A stretch of 64,000 bases of DNA, taken from the NCBI GenBank assembly GCA_036279975.1, contig DASURP010000006.1:86186-150185 (forward strand), in the 5' to 3' direction. The notes under the pieces are model-generated. The model had not been told where the DNA came from. It saw nothing but the letters and a program-made list of their open reading frames with translations, and did no database searches. The stretch's first letter is position 1, and each line of letters starts with the position of its first letter. Origin of the DNA: 66-474 sp036279975 (lineage in GTDB: Bacteria; Pseudomonadota; Gammaproteobacteria; Xanthomonadales; Rhodanobacteraceae). The position numbers and the translations under genes were made by a program. Below are positions 1 to 8,846 of the stretch, in pieces.

Positions 1-149
1 CGGCGTTGTTCAGCAACCCCAACCCCAGCCCAACGCGGAGTGCCAGCCTGGCCTGCCAGGACCGGCATGGCGGCGGCTGCGGGGAGAAGTCCGTCGCGGT
101 GCCGGGATGGTGCGATACTGGCGGATCGAACCTTGGTCTGAACCCGGAC

Positions 150-1070
150 ATGCCTGTCAACACGCTACGCATCGCCACCCGCAAGAGCCCGCTCGCGCTG
201 TGGCAGGCCGGGCACGTCGCGCGGCGCCTGCGCGACGCCCACCCGGACATCGCGGTGGAACTGGTACCGATGACCACGCGCGGCGACGAGGTGCTGGATC
301 GTTCGCTGGCGGCGATCGGCGGCAAGGGGCTGTTCCTCAAGGAACTGGAAATCGCGCTGGCCGAAGGCAGCGCCGACCTCGCGGTGCATTCGCTGAAGGA
401 CGTACCGGCGCAGCTGGATGCGCGCTTCGTGCTGGCGGCGATCCTCGCGCGGGCCGATTGCGCGGATGCCTTCGTCAGCAACGATTTCGCGTCGCTGGAT
501 GCCTTGCCGCGCGGCGCGAAAGTGGGCACGTCGTCGTTGCGGCGGGCCGCGCAACTGCGCGCGCGGCGGCCGGACCTCGGGATCGCCGACCTGCGCGGGA
601 ACGTCGGGACGCGCCTCGCCAGGCTCGACCGTGGCGATTACGCGGCGATCGTCCTCGCCGTGGCAGGTCTCGAACGGATGGGACTCGGCGCCCGCGTGCG
701 GGCACGGCTTGCGCCACCCGCGTGGCTGCCGGCGCCCGGACAGGCCGCGATCGCGGTGGAAACCCGCGCGGGCGATGCACGCGTGATCGAATCCGTGAAG
801 GTGCTGGACGATGCCGCGACCCGCCGTGGCGTGGCCGCCGAACGCGCGCTCAATGCGGCGCTGGGCGGCGACTGCAGCATGCCGCTGGGCGCGTGGTGCG
901 AAGCGCTGGCCGATGGCGCCATGCGCCTGCACGGGCTGTTGGGCGATGCAAGCGATGGCCGCCTCCTGCGTGCCGAAGCCGAGGGTGGGGATGCCGCGGC
1001 GCTGGGCGTGGAAGTCGCGCAACGCTTGCGCGACCAGGGTGCGGGCGTATTGCTGCAAACGCACAGTTGA
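150..1070 (+). CDS. hemC: Hydroxymethylbilane synthase (porphobilinogen deaminase)
   Basis: This cytoplasmic enzyme of tetrapyrrole synthesis joins four porphobilinogens into hydroxymethylbilane. The 306-residue protein begins MPVNTLRIATRKSPLALWQ, the usual family start, and has the expected length. The active-site region RRAAQLRARRPDL and the dipyrromethane-cofactor loop GGDCSMPLGAW, with its cofactor-binding Cys near residue 245, are both present. The reading frame stays open upstream to a TTG near base 6, but that stretch has no family similarity, so I chose the ATG at 150. No strong Shine-Dalgarno precedes it. No hemD follows; the next gene, cca, converges after only 15 bases. Confidence 0.97.
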   Translation: MPVNTLRIATRKSPLALWQAGHVARRLRDAHPDIAVELVPMTTRGDEVLDRSLAAIGGKGLFLKELEIALAEGSADLAVHSLKDVPAQLDARFVLAAILARADCADAFVSNDFASLDALPRGAKVGTSSLRRAAQLRARRPDLGIADLRGNVGTRLARLDRGDYAAIVLAVAGLERMGLGARVRARLAPPAWLPAPGQAAIAVETRAGDARVIESVKVLDDAATRRGVAAERALNAALGGDCSMPLGAWCEALADGAMRLHGLLGDASDGRLLRAEAEGGDAAALGVEVAQRLRDQGAGVLLQTHS

Positions 1071-1085
1071 CGGGCGCTCGCGCTG

Positions 1086-2324
1086 CTAGGTGCGCGGCAG
1101 CTCCGCGATTGCCGCAATGCGCGCCTTGCGCATGGCCTCCCCCACGGCCGGACCCTGCAGGCCCCGTTCGACGAAGGGCCCGGCGGCGATGGCCGTGGCG
1201 GCGTCGCGCGCGGCGCGCAGGAAATCGGCCTGCGGGTAGGCATCTTCGGCGTGCTGCAGGCGGCCAAGTTTGTCGGCGGTGCAGGCGATCAGGAACGGTT
1301 CCAGCCGCTGCGGACGTCGGAACGCGTCGAAGGCTTCCAGCATCGCGAGCACGGTCGCGGGCTTGAGTTCCAGCGCGCGGTGCGCGTCGAGGTGGTACCG
1401 GCAGGTCAGTTCGGCGAGCTGGGCGTGCTCGACCGGCACCTTCAGGCGTTCGCAAAGCGCGCGCACCGGCGCGAGGCCGCGGTGCTCGTGGGCGATGTGG
1501 CGTGGCAATTCGGCTTCCGGCGTCAGCGCCTTGCCGAGGTCGTGGGTGAATGCGCAGAATCCCGCAAGGTCGTCGCCGGGCGCCAGCCGCGCGCACTGGT
1601 CCAGCACCAGCTCGAGGTGGATGCCGCAATCGATCTCGGGGTGGTGCTCGGCGCTTTGCGGCACGCCGTACAACGCATCGACCTCCGGAAACAGCACCGT
1701 GAGTGCGCCGCACTCGTACAGTGTCCGCAGGAATGCCGATGGCGCGGGCTCGGTGAGCGCCTTGCGCGTTTCCGCCCACACCCGTTCGGGCACGAGCTGG
1801 GCCGCTTCGCCATCCGCGACCATCGTGCGCATCAGCGCCATGGTGGCGTCGGCGATCCGGAAACCGAGCGGCGCGAAGCGGGCCAGGAGGCGCGCCACGC
1901 GCAGGATCCGCACCGGATCTTCGGCGAATGCCGGCGAGACGTGGCGCAGCACGCGCTCGCGCAGGTCGCGTTCGCCGCCATAGGGATCGACCAGCGCGCC
2001 GGTCTCGTCGCGCGCCATCGCGTTGATGGTGAGGTCGCGGCGGGCGAGATCGTCTTCCAGCGTCACGTCGGGCGCCGCGTGGAAACTGAAGCCGTGGTAG
2101 CCCGGACCGGTCTTGCGCTCGGTGCGCGCCAGCGCGTATTCCTCGCCGCTGTCGGGGTGCAGGAACACCGGGAAATCCTTGCCGACCGGCTTGAAGCCCT
2201 GCGCCAGCATGGCCTCGGGCGTTGCGCCGACCACCACGAAGTCGCGGTCGCCGTGCGCGTGACCGAGCAGTTCGTCGCGCACCGCGCCACCGACCAGATA
2301 GACGCGCGGCGCGCCGGCCGGCAC
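1086..2324 (-). CDS. cca: Multifunctional CCA-adding tRNA nucleotidyltransferase
   Basis: The enzyme adds or repairs the 3' CCA of tRNAs. The N-terminus VYLVGGAVRDELLG with GDRDFVVVG is the class II nucleotidyltransferase signature, followed by RRDLTINAMA. A C-terminal HD phosphohydrolase domain (FTHDLGKA, then H-rich region) matches the gammaproteobacterial multifunctional type. With the GTG start at 2324 the product is 412 residues, the same as the E. coli enzyme. That start is supported by AGGAGG seven bases upstream, which lies inside the last codons of the preceding epimerase-like gene, two bases away. The gene is therefore the last of a coupled three-gene operon. Confidence 0.96.
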   Translation of the reverse strand: MPAGAPRVYLVGGAVRDELLGHAHGDRDFVVVGATPEAMLAQGFKPVGKDFPVFLHPDSGEEYALARTERKTGPGYHGFSFHAAPDVTLEDDLARRDLTINAMARDETGALVDPYGGERDLRERVLRHVSPAFAEDPVRILRVARLLARFAPLGFRIADATMALMRTMVADGEAAQLVPERVWAETRKALTEPAPSAFLRTLYECGALTVLFPEVDALYGVPQSAEHHPEIDCGIHLELVLDQCARLAPGDDLAGFCAFTHDLGKALTPEAELPRHIAHEHRGLAPVRALCERLKVPVEHAQLAELTCRYHLDAHRALELKPATVLAMLEAFDAFRRPQRLEPFLIACTADKLGRLQHAEDAYPQADFLRAARDAATAIAAGPFVERGLQGPAVGEAMRKARIAAIAELPRT

Positions 2325-2326
2325 GT

Positions 2327-3265
2327 TCAGGCCTCCTGGGTCATGCGGGCGCGGTCGAGCAGGCGCGCCCGCGCATGGCTGCCCAGCAGTACCGGCAACA
2401 TCGCCGCGAACCGGCGCGGCGTGATGCCAAGTTCGGCGAGACCGTCGCGGGTGCCGATGGAATCGACACCCAGCGATGCGTAGTTGTCGCGCGAGAATGG
2501 TTTTCCGGGAATCATTTCGGCTGCCATCGCCTGCAGGTACCCGAGCGCATCCGGCAGGGGCAGGATCAAGCGGCGCAGGCCCGCGGCGTCGCGCACCATG
2601 CGCACGATCTGCAGCAGTTCCAGCGTATCCGGCCCGTACAGTTCCCGGATCGTGCCGATGCTGGCGCGGTCGGTGAGGCAATGACGGATCGCGCGCGCGA
2701 CGTCACCGACGTACACCGGCGCGAACCGGGCATGCGGCCGGGCCAGCGGCAGCACCGGCCCCATCTGCAGCAACTTGAGGAACCGGAACACCAGGCCGTC
2801 GTGCTCGCCGTACACCACGCTCGGGCGGTAAATCGTCCAGTCCATGCCCGAATTGCGCACCTGCGCCTCGGCTTCGCCACGCGTCTTCAGGTATTTCGAG
2901 GCGCGATTGCCGGCGTTCAGGGCGCTCATCAGGTGGATGCGCCGGATCCCTGCCTGCCGGCATGCGGCGATCAGGGTGGCGGTGAGGTCGACGTGCGCGT
3001 GGGTGAAGCTGGCGCCGCCGGTCTCGTTGAGGATGCCGACCATGTTTACCACCGCGTCGTGACCGGCGATGTGGCGTTCCAGCACCGCGCGGTCATACAC
3101 GTCGGCGGAAAGCGAGCGCACGTTCGGCAGCACGTTGATCGCGCGCTTCTGCTCGCGGTTGCGGCTGAGCACGGTGATGCGGTGACCGTCGCCGGCCAGC
3201 GCTGCGAGCAGGTGCATGCCGATGAAACCGGTACCGCCGAGCATGACCAGGCGTTTTGGAGTCAT
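2327..3265 (-). CDS. NAD(P)-binding epimerase-fold protein (complex I NDUFA9-like family)
   Basis: This 312-residue protein of the atypical short-chain dehydrogenase superfamily opens with the Rossmann motif VMLGGTGFIGMHL. It also has GHDAVVNMVGILNE and SKYLKTRGEAEAQVRNSGMDWTIYRPSVVYG, typical of the complex I NDUFA9 / nucleoside-sugar epimerase-like group. The substrate cannot be read from sequence, and bacterial members are often annotated only as NAD(P)H-binding. The ATG overlaps the stop of the lytic transglycosylase gene as ATGA and is preceded by GGGAGG, showing translational coupling. Its own end carries the cca ribosome binding site. Confidence 0.88.
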   Translation of the reverse strand: MTPKRLVMLGGTGFIGMHLLAALAGDGHRITVLSRNREQKRAINVLPNVRSLSADVYDRAVLERHIAGHDAVVNMVGILNETGGASFTHAHVDLTATLIAACRQAGIRRIHLMSALNAGNRASKYLKTRGEAEAQVRNSGMDWTIYRPSVVYGEHDGLVFRFLKLLQMGPVLPLARPHARFAPVYVGDVARAIRHCLTDRASIGTIRELYGPDTLELLQIVRMVRDAAGLRRLILPLPDALGYLQAMAAEMIPGKPFSRDNYASLGVDSIGTRDGLAELGITPRRFAAMLPVLLGSHARARLLDRARMTQEA

Positions 3266-5328
3266 GGCGTGGACCCTCCCGTAGTGGCAGCCGATGCCGC
3301 CGGTGCGGCGGCGGGCGGTGTCGGTGTCCGGCACGCCACATGTTTGCGCACCGGATCGGCCACCGGATCATACGGCGTACCGATCGCCGGCATGCGCGAG
3401 GATACCGGCACCGGCGCACCGTGCAGGCGCCAGCCGTAGATCGTCGCGAACGACAGCACGCGGGTCACGTAATCGCGTGTTTCGTTGAACGGGATCGTGA
3501 AGATGAACACTTCCGGGGCGAGCGTGCCGCGCGAATCCACCCAGCGTTGCGCGTTGCCGGGGCCGGCGTTATAGGCGGCCGATGCGAGCCACGGGCTGCC
3601 GTCGAAGCGCGCGGCGAGGTGGGCCAGGTACTGCGTGCCCAGCGGGATGTTGATGGCCGGATCGTACAGGCTGTCGGCGCCGTCGTAGGGCAGGTCGCTG
3701 CGGCGTGCGACCTGCTTCGCGGTGCCGGGCAGCAGCTGCATCAGGCCGCGCGCATTGGCGCCGGATTGTGCGTCGGGCTGCCACGCGGTCTCCGCGCGGA
3801 TGATCGCGAAGACCCAGGCCGCGTTGATGCCGGCGTTGCGGGCGGACGTGAGCACGCGGTCCTTGTCGGCCAGCGGAAACCGCAGCGCGTAATACTGCAG
3901 GTCGCCCGATTTGCCGAACGCGAACACCGCGCGGTCGTACCAGCCCCTGCGCGTGGCCAGTGCGGCGGCCTGGCGTTGCTGCGCCGGCGTCAGGTCGGGG
4001 AATGCGCGGTTCCATTCGCGACGCGCGTTCGGCAGCATGCCGAGCGCGAAGAATTCGAAGGCGCGGGTCATGCCCGGAACCGCTTCCAGTTGCCGATCGA
4101 GGGCGTGGTCGGCGGCGATGGTCTCCGGGCAGATCGAATACGGCAAGTTGGCGCGATCGGCGGCGAGGAATCCGTAGAAGGTCGCCTGTTGTGCCAACGA
4201 GGTGTAAGCGTCCAGTGCGGCCACGGATTTCCCGAGCTTTTGCGCGACACGCGCCTGCCAGTAGCGCCACTCGTCGCGCTGCATCTGGTCGGGGGTCAGC
4301 GTCGCGAGCGCGGCTTCGGCGGCCTTCCAGTTGCCTTGCGCCACCGCCGCGCGCACCCGCCACTCGCGGGTCGCGTCGGTTTGCGCCGAGGGCGGCAATG
4401 CCGCCAGCCGCTTGACCGGATCGGGACCGAAATCGACCGCGTTGTACAGGGCCAGCGCCGCGAGCACCTTGTCCCGCCGCGTCGGATCGAACGTGAAGCG
4501 CTTCGACAAGGTATCCCAGTCGGTTTGCGCCTGCGCGCTGTCGCGGCGCGCAAGGCCGATGAGACCGCGTGCCACTGCTTCACGATTGTGTGGCGTGTCG
4601 GCGAGGGTGTTTGCGTTCTCCAGGAATTGCGAAGGATTGCCCAGGGCCGCGGCGATGCGCCTTGCCGAAACGGCGTCGCTGCCGTCCAGCCATTTGGCCG
4701 ATTGCGTAATGCTGTCCGCGCGGCCGGCCTCGGCGGCGCGCTCGATGCGCGCCCACACGCGTGGCGTCGTCAGCAGGCCCTGCGTGGCAGCGGCGTCCAG
4801 CACCGGCGTGCAGGCCGGGGGCAGGCGGGTGTCCTGCCAAAGCGCGGCGAGGTCGCGCTCGAAATCGAGCGGCTTGCCCTGCGCGAGTTGCGCCTGCAGG
4901 GCGTAGCAGGCGAGGGCGTCGCCCAGCCCGGGTTGGTAGAAATGCTGGAACGTGGTCCAGTCCTTGCGTTGCGCCAGCGACAGCAGCTCCGCCTTGCGCA
5001 GGTCACCGGCGGGGATCAACCCGGCGTACCGCTTGAGGTACGCGTCGATCCGCGCCGCGGGTGCGCCCTGGATATCGTGTTGCAGGGCGGCCGCCTCGAG
5101 GTACGGATACAGCGGGTAGGTTTCGAGCCCCCGGGCCAGCGTGCGCCAATCCTGGCCTGCCTGGGCTGCAGTGTAGGCGGCGCGGAACGCTTCGCGCTGT
5201 TGCGCCAGGTTCGTCGCGGCGGCGGGCGCCTGTGCCGAACCGGTGGCTGCCACGGCGGACAGGACGAGCATTGCGGCGATGGACAGGTACGCGCGCCAAC
5301 AGACGCGCAGCGTGGTCGAAAGATTCAT
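3262..5328 (-). CDS. slt: Soluble lytic murein transglycosylase (GH23 family)
   Basis: This periplasmic enzyme cleaves the MurNAc-GlcNAc bond of peptidoglycan with 1,6-anhydro product formation. The ATG at 5328 gives 688 residues with a signal peptide (basic start, then hydrophobic AYLSIAAMLVLSAVAATGSAQA). A long alpha-helical superhelix fills the middle. The C-terminal SLT domain has FAIIRAETAWQPDAQSGA, GLMQLLPGTAKQVA and SAAYNAGPGNAQRW; the Glu of RAET is the expected catalytic acid. An upstream ATG would add 21 non-hydrophobic residues before the signal peptide and was rejected. It is first in the slt / NDUFA9-like / cca operon. Confidence 0.93.
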   Translation of the reverse strand: MNLSTTLRVCWRAYLSIAAMLVLSAVAATGSAQAPAAATNLAQQREAFRAAYTAAQAGQDWRTLARGLETYPLYPYLEAAALQHDIQGAPAARIDAYLKRYAGLIPAGDLRKAELLSLAQRKDWTTFQHFYQPGLGDALACYALQAQLAQGKPLDFERDLAALWQDTRLPPACTPVLDAAATQGLLTTPRVWARIERAAEAGRADSITQSAKWLDGSDAVSARRIAAALGNPSQFLENANTLADTPHNREAVARGLIGLARRDSAQAQTDWDTLSKRFTFDPTRRDKVLAALALYNAVDFGPDPVKRLAALPPSAQTDATREWRVRAAVAQGNWKAAEAALATLTPDQMQRDEWRYWQARVAQKLGKSVAALDAYTSLAQQATFYGFLAADRANLPYSICPETIAADHALDRQLEAVPGMTRAFEFFALGMLPNARREWNRAFPDLTPAQQRQAAALATRRGWYDRAVFAFGKSGDLQYYALRFPLADKDRVLTSARNAGINAAWVFAIIRAETAWQPDAQSGANARGLMQLLPGTAKQVARRSDLPYDGADSLYDPAINIPLGTQYLAHLAARFDGSPWLASAAYNAGPGNAQRWVDSRGTLAPEVFIFTIPFNETRDYVTRVLSFATIYGWRLHGAPVPVSSRMPAIGTPYDPVADPVRKHVACRTPTPPAAAPAASAATTGGSTP

Positions 5329-5449
5329 GCCCGCGATTCTAGACGATGCAGCGCGCCGGGTATCCCGGCGCGCTGCAGTCCCAGAGTGCAAACGAAAGGC
5401 CGCTAGCGCGGCCGTTGGTGTGGCGATGGTGACAAGCCGGCTGCGACCG

Positions 5450-6247
5450 TCATGCGGCCGCCTGCCACGCCGCCGTCGGCACGCGGATCTCGGCGGCCAG
5501 CGGCAGGTGGTCGGAAAACGCCGCGGGCAGCGTCCACATGCGTTCGACGGCGATCTGCCCGCTGACCAGGATGTGGTCGATCGCGCGCTGCGGGTGCCAG
5601 CTCGGGAAGGTCGGGTGTGGCTGGACAGGGGGCACCAGCTGGGTGCGGTCGAACAGGACCTGCAGCTCGGGGCTGTCGGACGGGCAATTGAAGTCGCCCA
5701 TGAGCACTACGTTCGCCCGGTCGCGCAGCAGCTCGGCGATGAAGTCGATTTGCTGGACGCGCGACTGGATCCCCAGTGAAAGGTGCGCGACCGCCACCGT
5801 CAGCGCGTCGCTGCCGTCCCCGTAACGGGCCAGCAATACGCCACGACCGCCCAGGCGGCCCGGCAGCGGGTAGTCCAGCACCTCGTTGGGGGCGGTACGG
5901 CTGATCAGGCCGTTGGCCGTGTGCGAAACGGTGGAGAGCTTGCGGTTGGGCTGGTGGCTCCAGTACGGCAAGCCCGAGGTTTCCGCGAGGTAGCGGGTCT
6001 GGTTGAGGAAGCCCGAGCGGATGCTGCCGGCATCGGCTTCCTGCAGCCCGATGACGTCGAACTTGGCGATCGAACGGGCGAGGCTGTCGAGGTTGCCGAG
6101 CTTGTATTTGCCCGGCAGTACCGCGCCCCAGCTGCGGGTGAAATACTCGTGGTACCGTTTGACGCGCGCGCCGGCGAGGATGTTGCAACTCAGCACGCGC
6201 ACGACGCCGGCATCCACAACGGGTTTTTTTGCAGCGTTCATGGGCAT
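5450..6247 (-). CDS. Endonuclease/exonuclease/phosphatase (EEP) family hydrolase
   Basis: This EEP-fold phosphoesterase of about 265 residues may cleave nucleic acid or phospho-substrates; the exact substrate is unknown. Ordered fold motifs are VRVLSCNILAG, DVIGLQEADAG (metal Glu), VAVAHLSLG, VLMGDFNCPSDSPE (metal Asp/Asn), RAIDHILVSG and FSDHLPLAAEI. There is no signal peptide, so it is probably cytoplasmic. The start could be 6247 (MPMNAA) or 6241 (MNAA); neither has a strong ribosome site. It is the last gene of a minus-strand set with two DsbA-like proteins and cytochrome c4. Confidence 0.88.
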   Translation of the reverse strand: MPMNAAKKPVVDAGVVRVLSCNILAGARVKRYHEYFTRSWGAVLPGKYKLGNLDSLARSIAKFDVIGLQEADAGSIRSGFLNQTRYLAETSGLPYWSHQPNRKLSTVSHTANGLISRTAPNEVLDYPLPGRLGGRGVLLARYGDGSDALTVAVAHLSLGIQSRVQQIDFIAELLRDRANVVLMGDFNCPSDSPELQVLFDRTQLVPPVQPHPTFPSWHPQRAIDHILVSGQIAVERMWTLPAAFSDHLPLAAEIRVPTAAWQAAA

Positions 6248-6309
6248 GCAGCCTAGCATCTCGGCGCGCGGCGATGCGTGTGCCGAAACACACGCTTTGA
6301 TACGCGCAC

Positions 6310-7029
6310 TCAATGTCCGGAGGCGACCTGTTTGGCCATCCAGACGCCGACCTGCTGCATTTCTTCGAGGCTCGTGACCCTGCCGCTGCGCAGCAACGGC
6401 ACGAAGGCCGCGTCCCCGGCGCTGCTGGACATGCGGCCCACGAGCAGGGTCGGGGTTTCGTTGATGTTCCACGCCATTTCACTCCTCTGGTCGGCCGCCA
6501 TGTCGCTGGAGGTGGTGGCGTTGGTTGCGGCTGCCAGGAATGTCTGCCGATCCACGCCGTGGCGGGCGAGGAACGTTGCGTAGTCTTCCAGCGAGTTGAG
6601 CGGATAGTGCTCCCGGTGGGCCTTGAGGATGAGGTCGTGGGTCCGGCCCAGCACGCCCAGTTGGCGCGTCGCGTAGAAGGTCTGTGCGGCGGGCATCCAT
6701 TCCGGGTAGAACACCGCCGGCATGTAGCGGACCGTGGCGCCCTTCGGCAGCGCCGCGCGCAGCTTGTCCATGTACGGCGCGAATTCGGCGCAGTGCGGGC
6801 AGGCGTAGGAAAACACTTCCATCACCACGACCGCACCGGTGGGTTGCGGGGTGCCCCCGGGCGGGGCGAGGGCGACGTACTGGTTGCCCTCGGTGAAGGC
6901 GGCGGGCGCAGCGTTTGCCGATGCGGTGGAGGCGGAAGCATCGCCGGCGTCGTTGTGGGCCGAACAGGCCGCGGCCAACAGCAGGCCGCAAGCCAGCAGC
7001 GCAAGGCGCAGGGAGTGGGGTGCGGTCAT
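6310..7029 (-). CDS. DsbA-like thiol:disulfide oxidoreductase, probable lipoprotein
   Basis: This 239-residue thioredoxin-fold protein has the redox motif YACPHCAEF at about residue 76; CPHC is the classical DsbA dithiol. Pro follows Thr in NETPTLLVGR, the cis-Pro loop. The N-terminus has a hydrophobic stretch ending LLLAAACSAHND, which fits a lipobox with Cys as first mature residue, so the protein is probably lipid-anchored to an envelope membrane. It starts one base after the stop of a second DsbA-like gene, so the two are co-translated. Expected role: oxidation of Cys pairs in exported proteins. Confidence 0.92.
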   Translation of the reverse strand: MTAPHSLRLALLACGLLLAAACSAHNDAGDASASTASANAAPAAFTEGNQYVALAPPGGTPQPTGAVVVMEVFSYACPHCAEFAPYMDKLRAALPKGATVRYMPAVFYPEWMPAAQTFYATRQLGVLGRTHDLILKAHREHYPLNSLEDYATFLARHGVDRQTFLAAATNATTSSDMAADQRSEMAWNINETPTLLVGRMSSSAGDAAFVPLLRSGRVTSLEEMQQVGVWMAKQVASGH

Positions 7030-7030
7030 G

Positions 7031-7732
7031 TCACTGTGCCTGCTTCGCGGCCAACTCCTTGTTGACGAGGTACAAGGTCAGATCCACCATGTTCAACATG
7101 CCCTGCGCCGACGAGGGGTCCAGCCGCCACTTGCCGTTGACGATGATGGTGGGCGTGCTGGTGACGCCCCAGGTGATAAGTTGCTGGTCGGCACGCTTCA
7201 TTTCAAGGTTGACGGCGAACGAGTTGGCCGTGGCGACGAACTGGTCCGGCTTGGCACCGTACTGCGCGTAGAACTTCGCGACGTCTTCGATCTTCGGCAT
7301 CTGGTCCGCCGACTTGGGGCGCTGGGTGGCCGGATCGTAGGTCGCGAGCTGGCCGTTCGGCCCCCAGATGGCCTTGAACATCGCGTCGTGCGACTGCGGC
7401 GTATCGACGCCCAGGGCCTTGGCGGTGAAGTAGGCGCGCTGGAACACCGGCCAGTCTTCGGTCGGAATGAACGATGCGGGCACGAATTCCAGTACCGCAC
7501 CCGCGGGCAGTTCGGCGCGCAGCTTGTCGAGGTAGGGCTCGAACTGGTTGCAGGCGGGACACGCGAACGAAAACACCTCGGTGACCACCACCTTGTCCGG
7601 CTGGTTGGTGGGCTGGGGGTTGGGGATCGCGAAGTACTGCTTGCCTTCGGTCCACTGCGGGGGCGGCGCCTGCGCGGCCGCGAGACTGGCGATGGCGACC
7701 AGCAGCAGGAACACGGGGATGTGTTTGATCAT
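7031..7732 (-). CDS. dsbA: DsbA-family periplasmic thiol:disulfide oxidoreductase
   Basis: This 233-residue protein has a cleavable signal peptide (MIKHIPVFLLLVAIASLAAA) and a thioredoxin-fold active site FACPACNQFEP. The cis-Pro loop VTSTPTIIVNGKWRL near the C-terminus is typical of DsbA. It is paralogous to its downstream neighbour but has CPAC instead of CPHC and no lipobox, so the two may differ in redox potential and location. The ATG at 7732 begins a clear signal peptide; an open frame further upstream lacks family similarity. It lies 91 bases downstream of cytochrome c4. Confidence 0.92.
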   Translation of the reverse strand: MIKHIPVFLLLVAIASLAAAQAPPPQWTEGKQYFAIPNPQPTNQPDKVVVTEVFSFACPACNQFEPYLDKLRAELPAGAVLEFVPASFIPTEDWPVFQRAYFTAKALGVDTPQSHDAMFKAIWGPNGQLATYDPATQRPKSADQMPKIEDVAKFYAQYGAKPDQFVATANSFAVNLEMKRADQQLITWGVTSTPTIIVNGKWRLDPSSAQGMLNMVDLTLYLVNKELAAKQAQ

Positions 7733-7823
7733 GATCGGGTTCCAGAAGAAGACCAGGGGTGGCGTCAACAGGCGCCAGTCTGCCGTACCGACCCTGAATC
7801 GACCATGCGCGTGCGCGCCGGGT

Positions 7824-8621
7824 TCAATCGATGGCGCCGGGTTTCGCGGCGAGCTTGGGCGCGGGCGCCGCGTGCAGGCCTTCGACGTAGCTCGACACCG
7901 CCGAGATGTCCTGCTCGGTAAGGCGCTGGGCGATGGTCGGCATGATCTTTGCGTGTGCGTCGCTGCCCCAGCTGACACCGTCGTGCCAGGCCTGCAGTTG
8001 GGTCTGGATGTAGTCGGCGTGCTGGCCGCCGATGTTCGGCACGCGCCAGCCCGGGTTGCCGGCGCCGTCCGGAGCGTGGCAAGCCATGCAGGCCGGAATG
8101 TCGCGGCTGGGGTCGCCTTCGCGGTAGAGCTTCTCGCCAACGCTTGCCAGCTTGGTGTCGGCCACGCCGGGCAGGCGCTTCTGCTGCGAGAAATAGGCGG
8201 CGATGTCGTGCATGTCCTGCGGCGACAACGCGGCGGCCATGCCTGACATGATGGCGTTCTGGCGCACGCCGCTCTTGAAGCGCATCAATTGGGTGACGAT
8301 GTACTGCTGGCCCTGGCCGGCCAACTTGGGATATTGCGGATCGGTCGAGTTGCCGTCCATGCCGTGGCAGGCGCCACACGCGGCCGCCTTGGCCTGGCCC
8401 TGGCTGGCGTCGCCCGGTTCGGTCTGGACGGCCTTGAGCCTGGTGAACTCGGCCTCGGCTGCTTTGCCGGCGTCCGCAGCGCTGGGCGGGGCGGCGGCAC
8501 TGGCGCCGCCGGCCGGGGTCGCGGTAGTCGCGCTCGTGGCCGGATTGGCCGCCAACGCCACGGCAAGCGGCGCAGCGGCGGCGATCAGGACGGTGAAGAC
8601 AAACGGTCGCCGGAAACCCAT
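7824..8621 (-). CDS. Dihaem cytochrome c4-type protein
   Basis: This 265-residue exported electron carrier has a signal peptide (FVFTVLIAAAAPLAVALA) and an Ala/Thr/Pro-rich linker. Two cytochrome c domains follow, each with a CxxCH haem site: CGACH near residue 85 and CMACH near residue 178. Met-containing loops provide distal ligands. This arrangement is cytochrome c4, which passes electrons from the bc1 complex to terminal oxidases. The ATG at 8621 has GAGAGGA four bases upstream. It heads the minus-strand group with the DsbA pair and is divergent from engB. Confidence 0.92.
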   Translation of the reverse strand: MGFRRPFVFTVLIAAAAPLAVALAANPATSATTATPAGGASAAAPPSAADAGKAAEAEFTRLKAVQTEPGDASQGQAKAAACGACHGMDGNSTDPQYPKLAGQGQQYIVTQLMRFKSGVRQNAIMSGMAAALSPQDMHDIAAYFSQQKRLPGVADTKLASVGEKLYREGDPSRDIPACMACHAPDGAGNPGWRVPNIGGQHADYIQTQLQAWHDGVSWGSDAHAKIMPTIAQRLTEQDISAVSSYVEGLHAAPAPKLAAKPGAID

Positions 8622-8846
8622 AGAATCCTCTCTTTCCCGTAGGCGTGGACGCAGGCGCCAGGCGCGAGCGCTAACCGCGGGATTATCGCCGCGGGGGCAA
8701 ACATGCGTCAAACGCGTCGCCCGGGCACCGGATTCGTCATCCCGGCCAGGGGCAGGCTGCGCGACGGTGGGTGCCCGGGGCCGGGTGGCCGGGCCGATCC
8801 GGGGCGGCTTCGGATTCCGTAATGCTTGATACTCGAGTGATCTTTC

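Noticed and set aside
1..70. Possible 5' end of a divergent gene on the minus strand
   Set aside because: One frame reads LALRVGLGLGLLNNA, which looks like a membrane segment, but no start codon or ribosome site is visible and too little sequence is present.
3256..5406. 716-codon plus-strand open frame
   Set aside because: It is antisense to the lytic transglycosylase, which has clear motifs.
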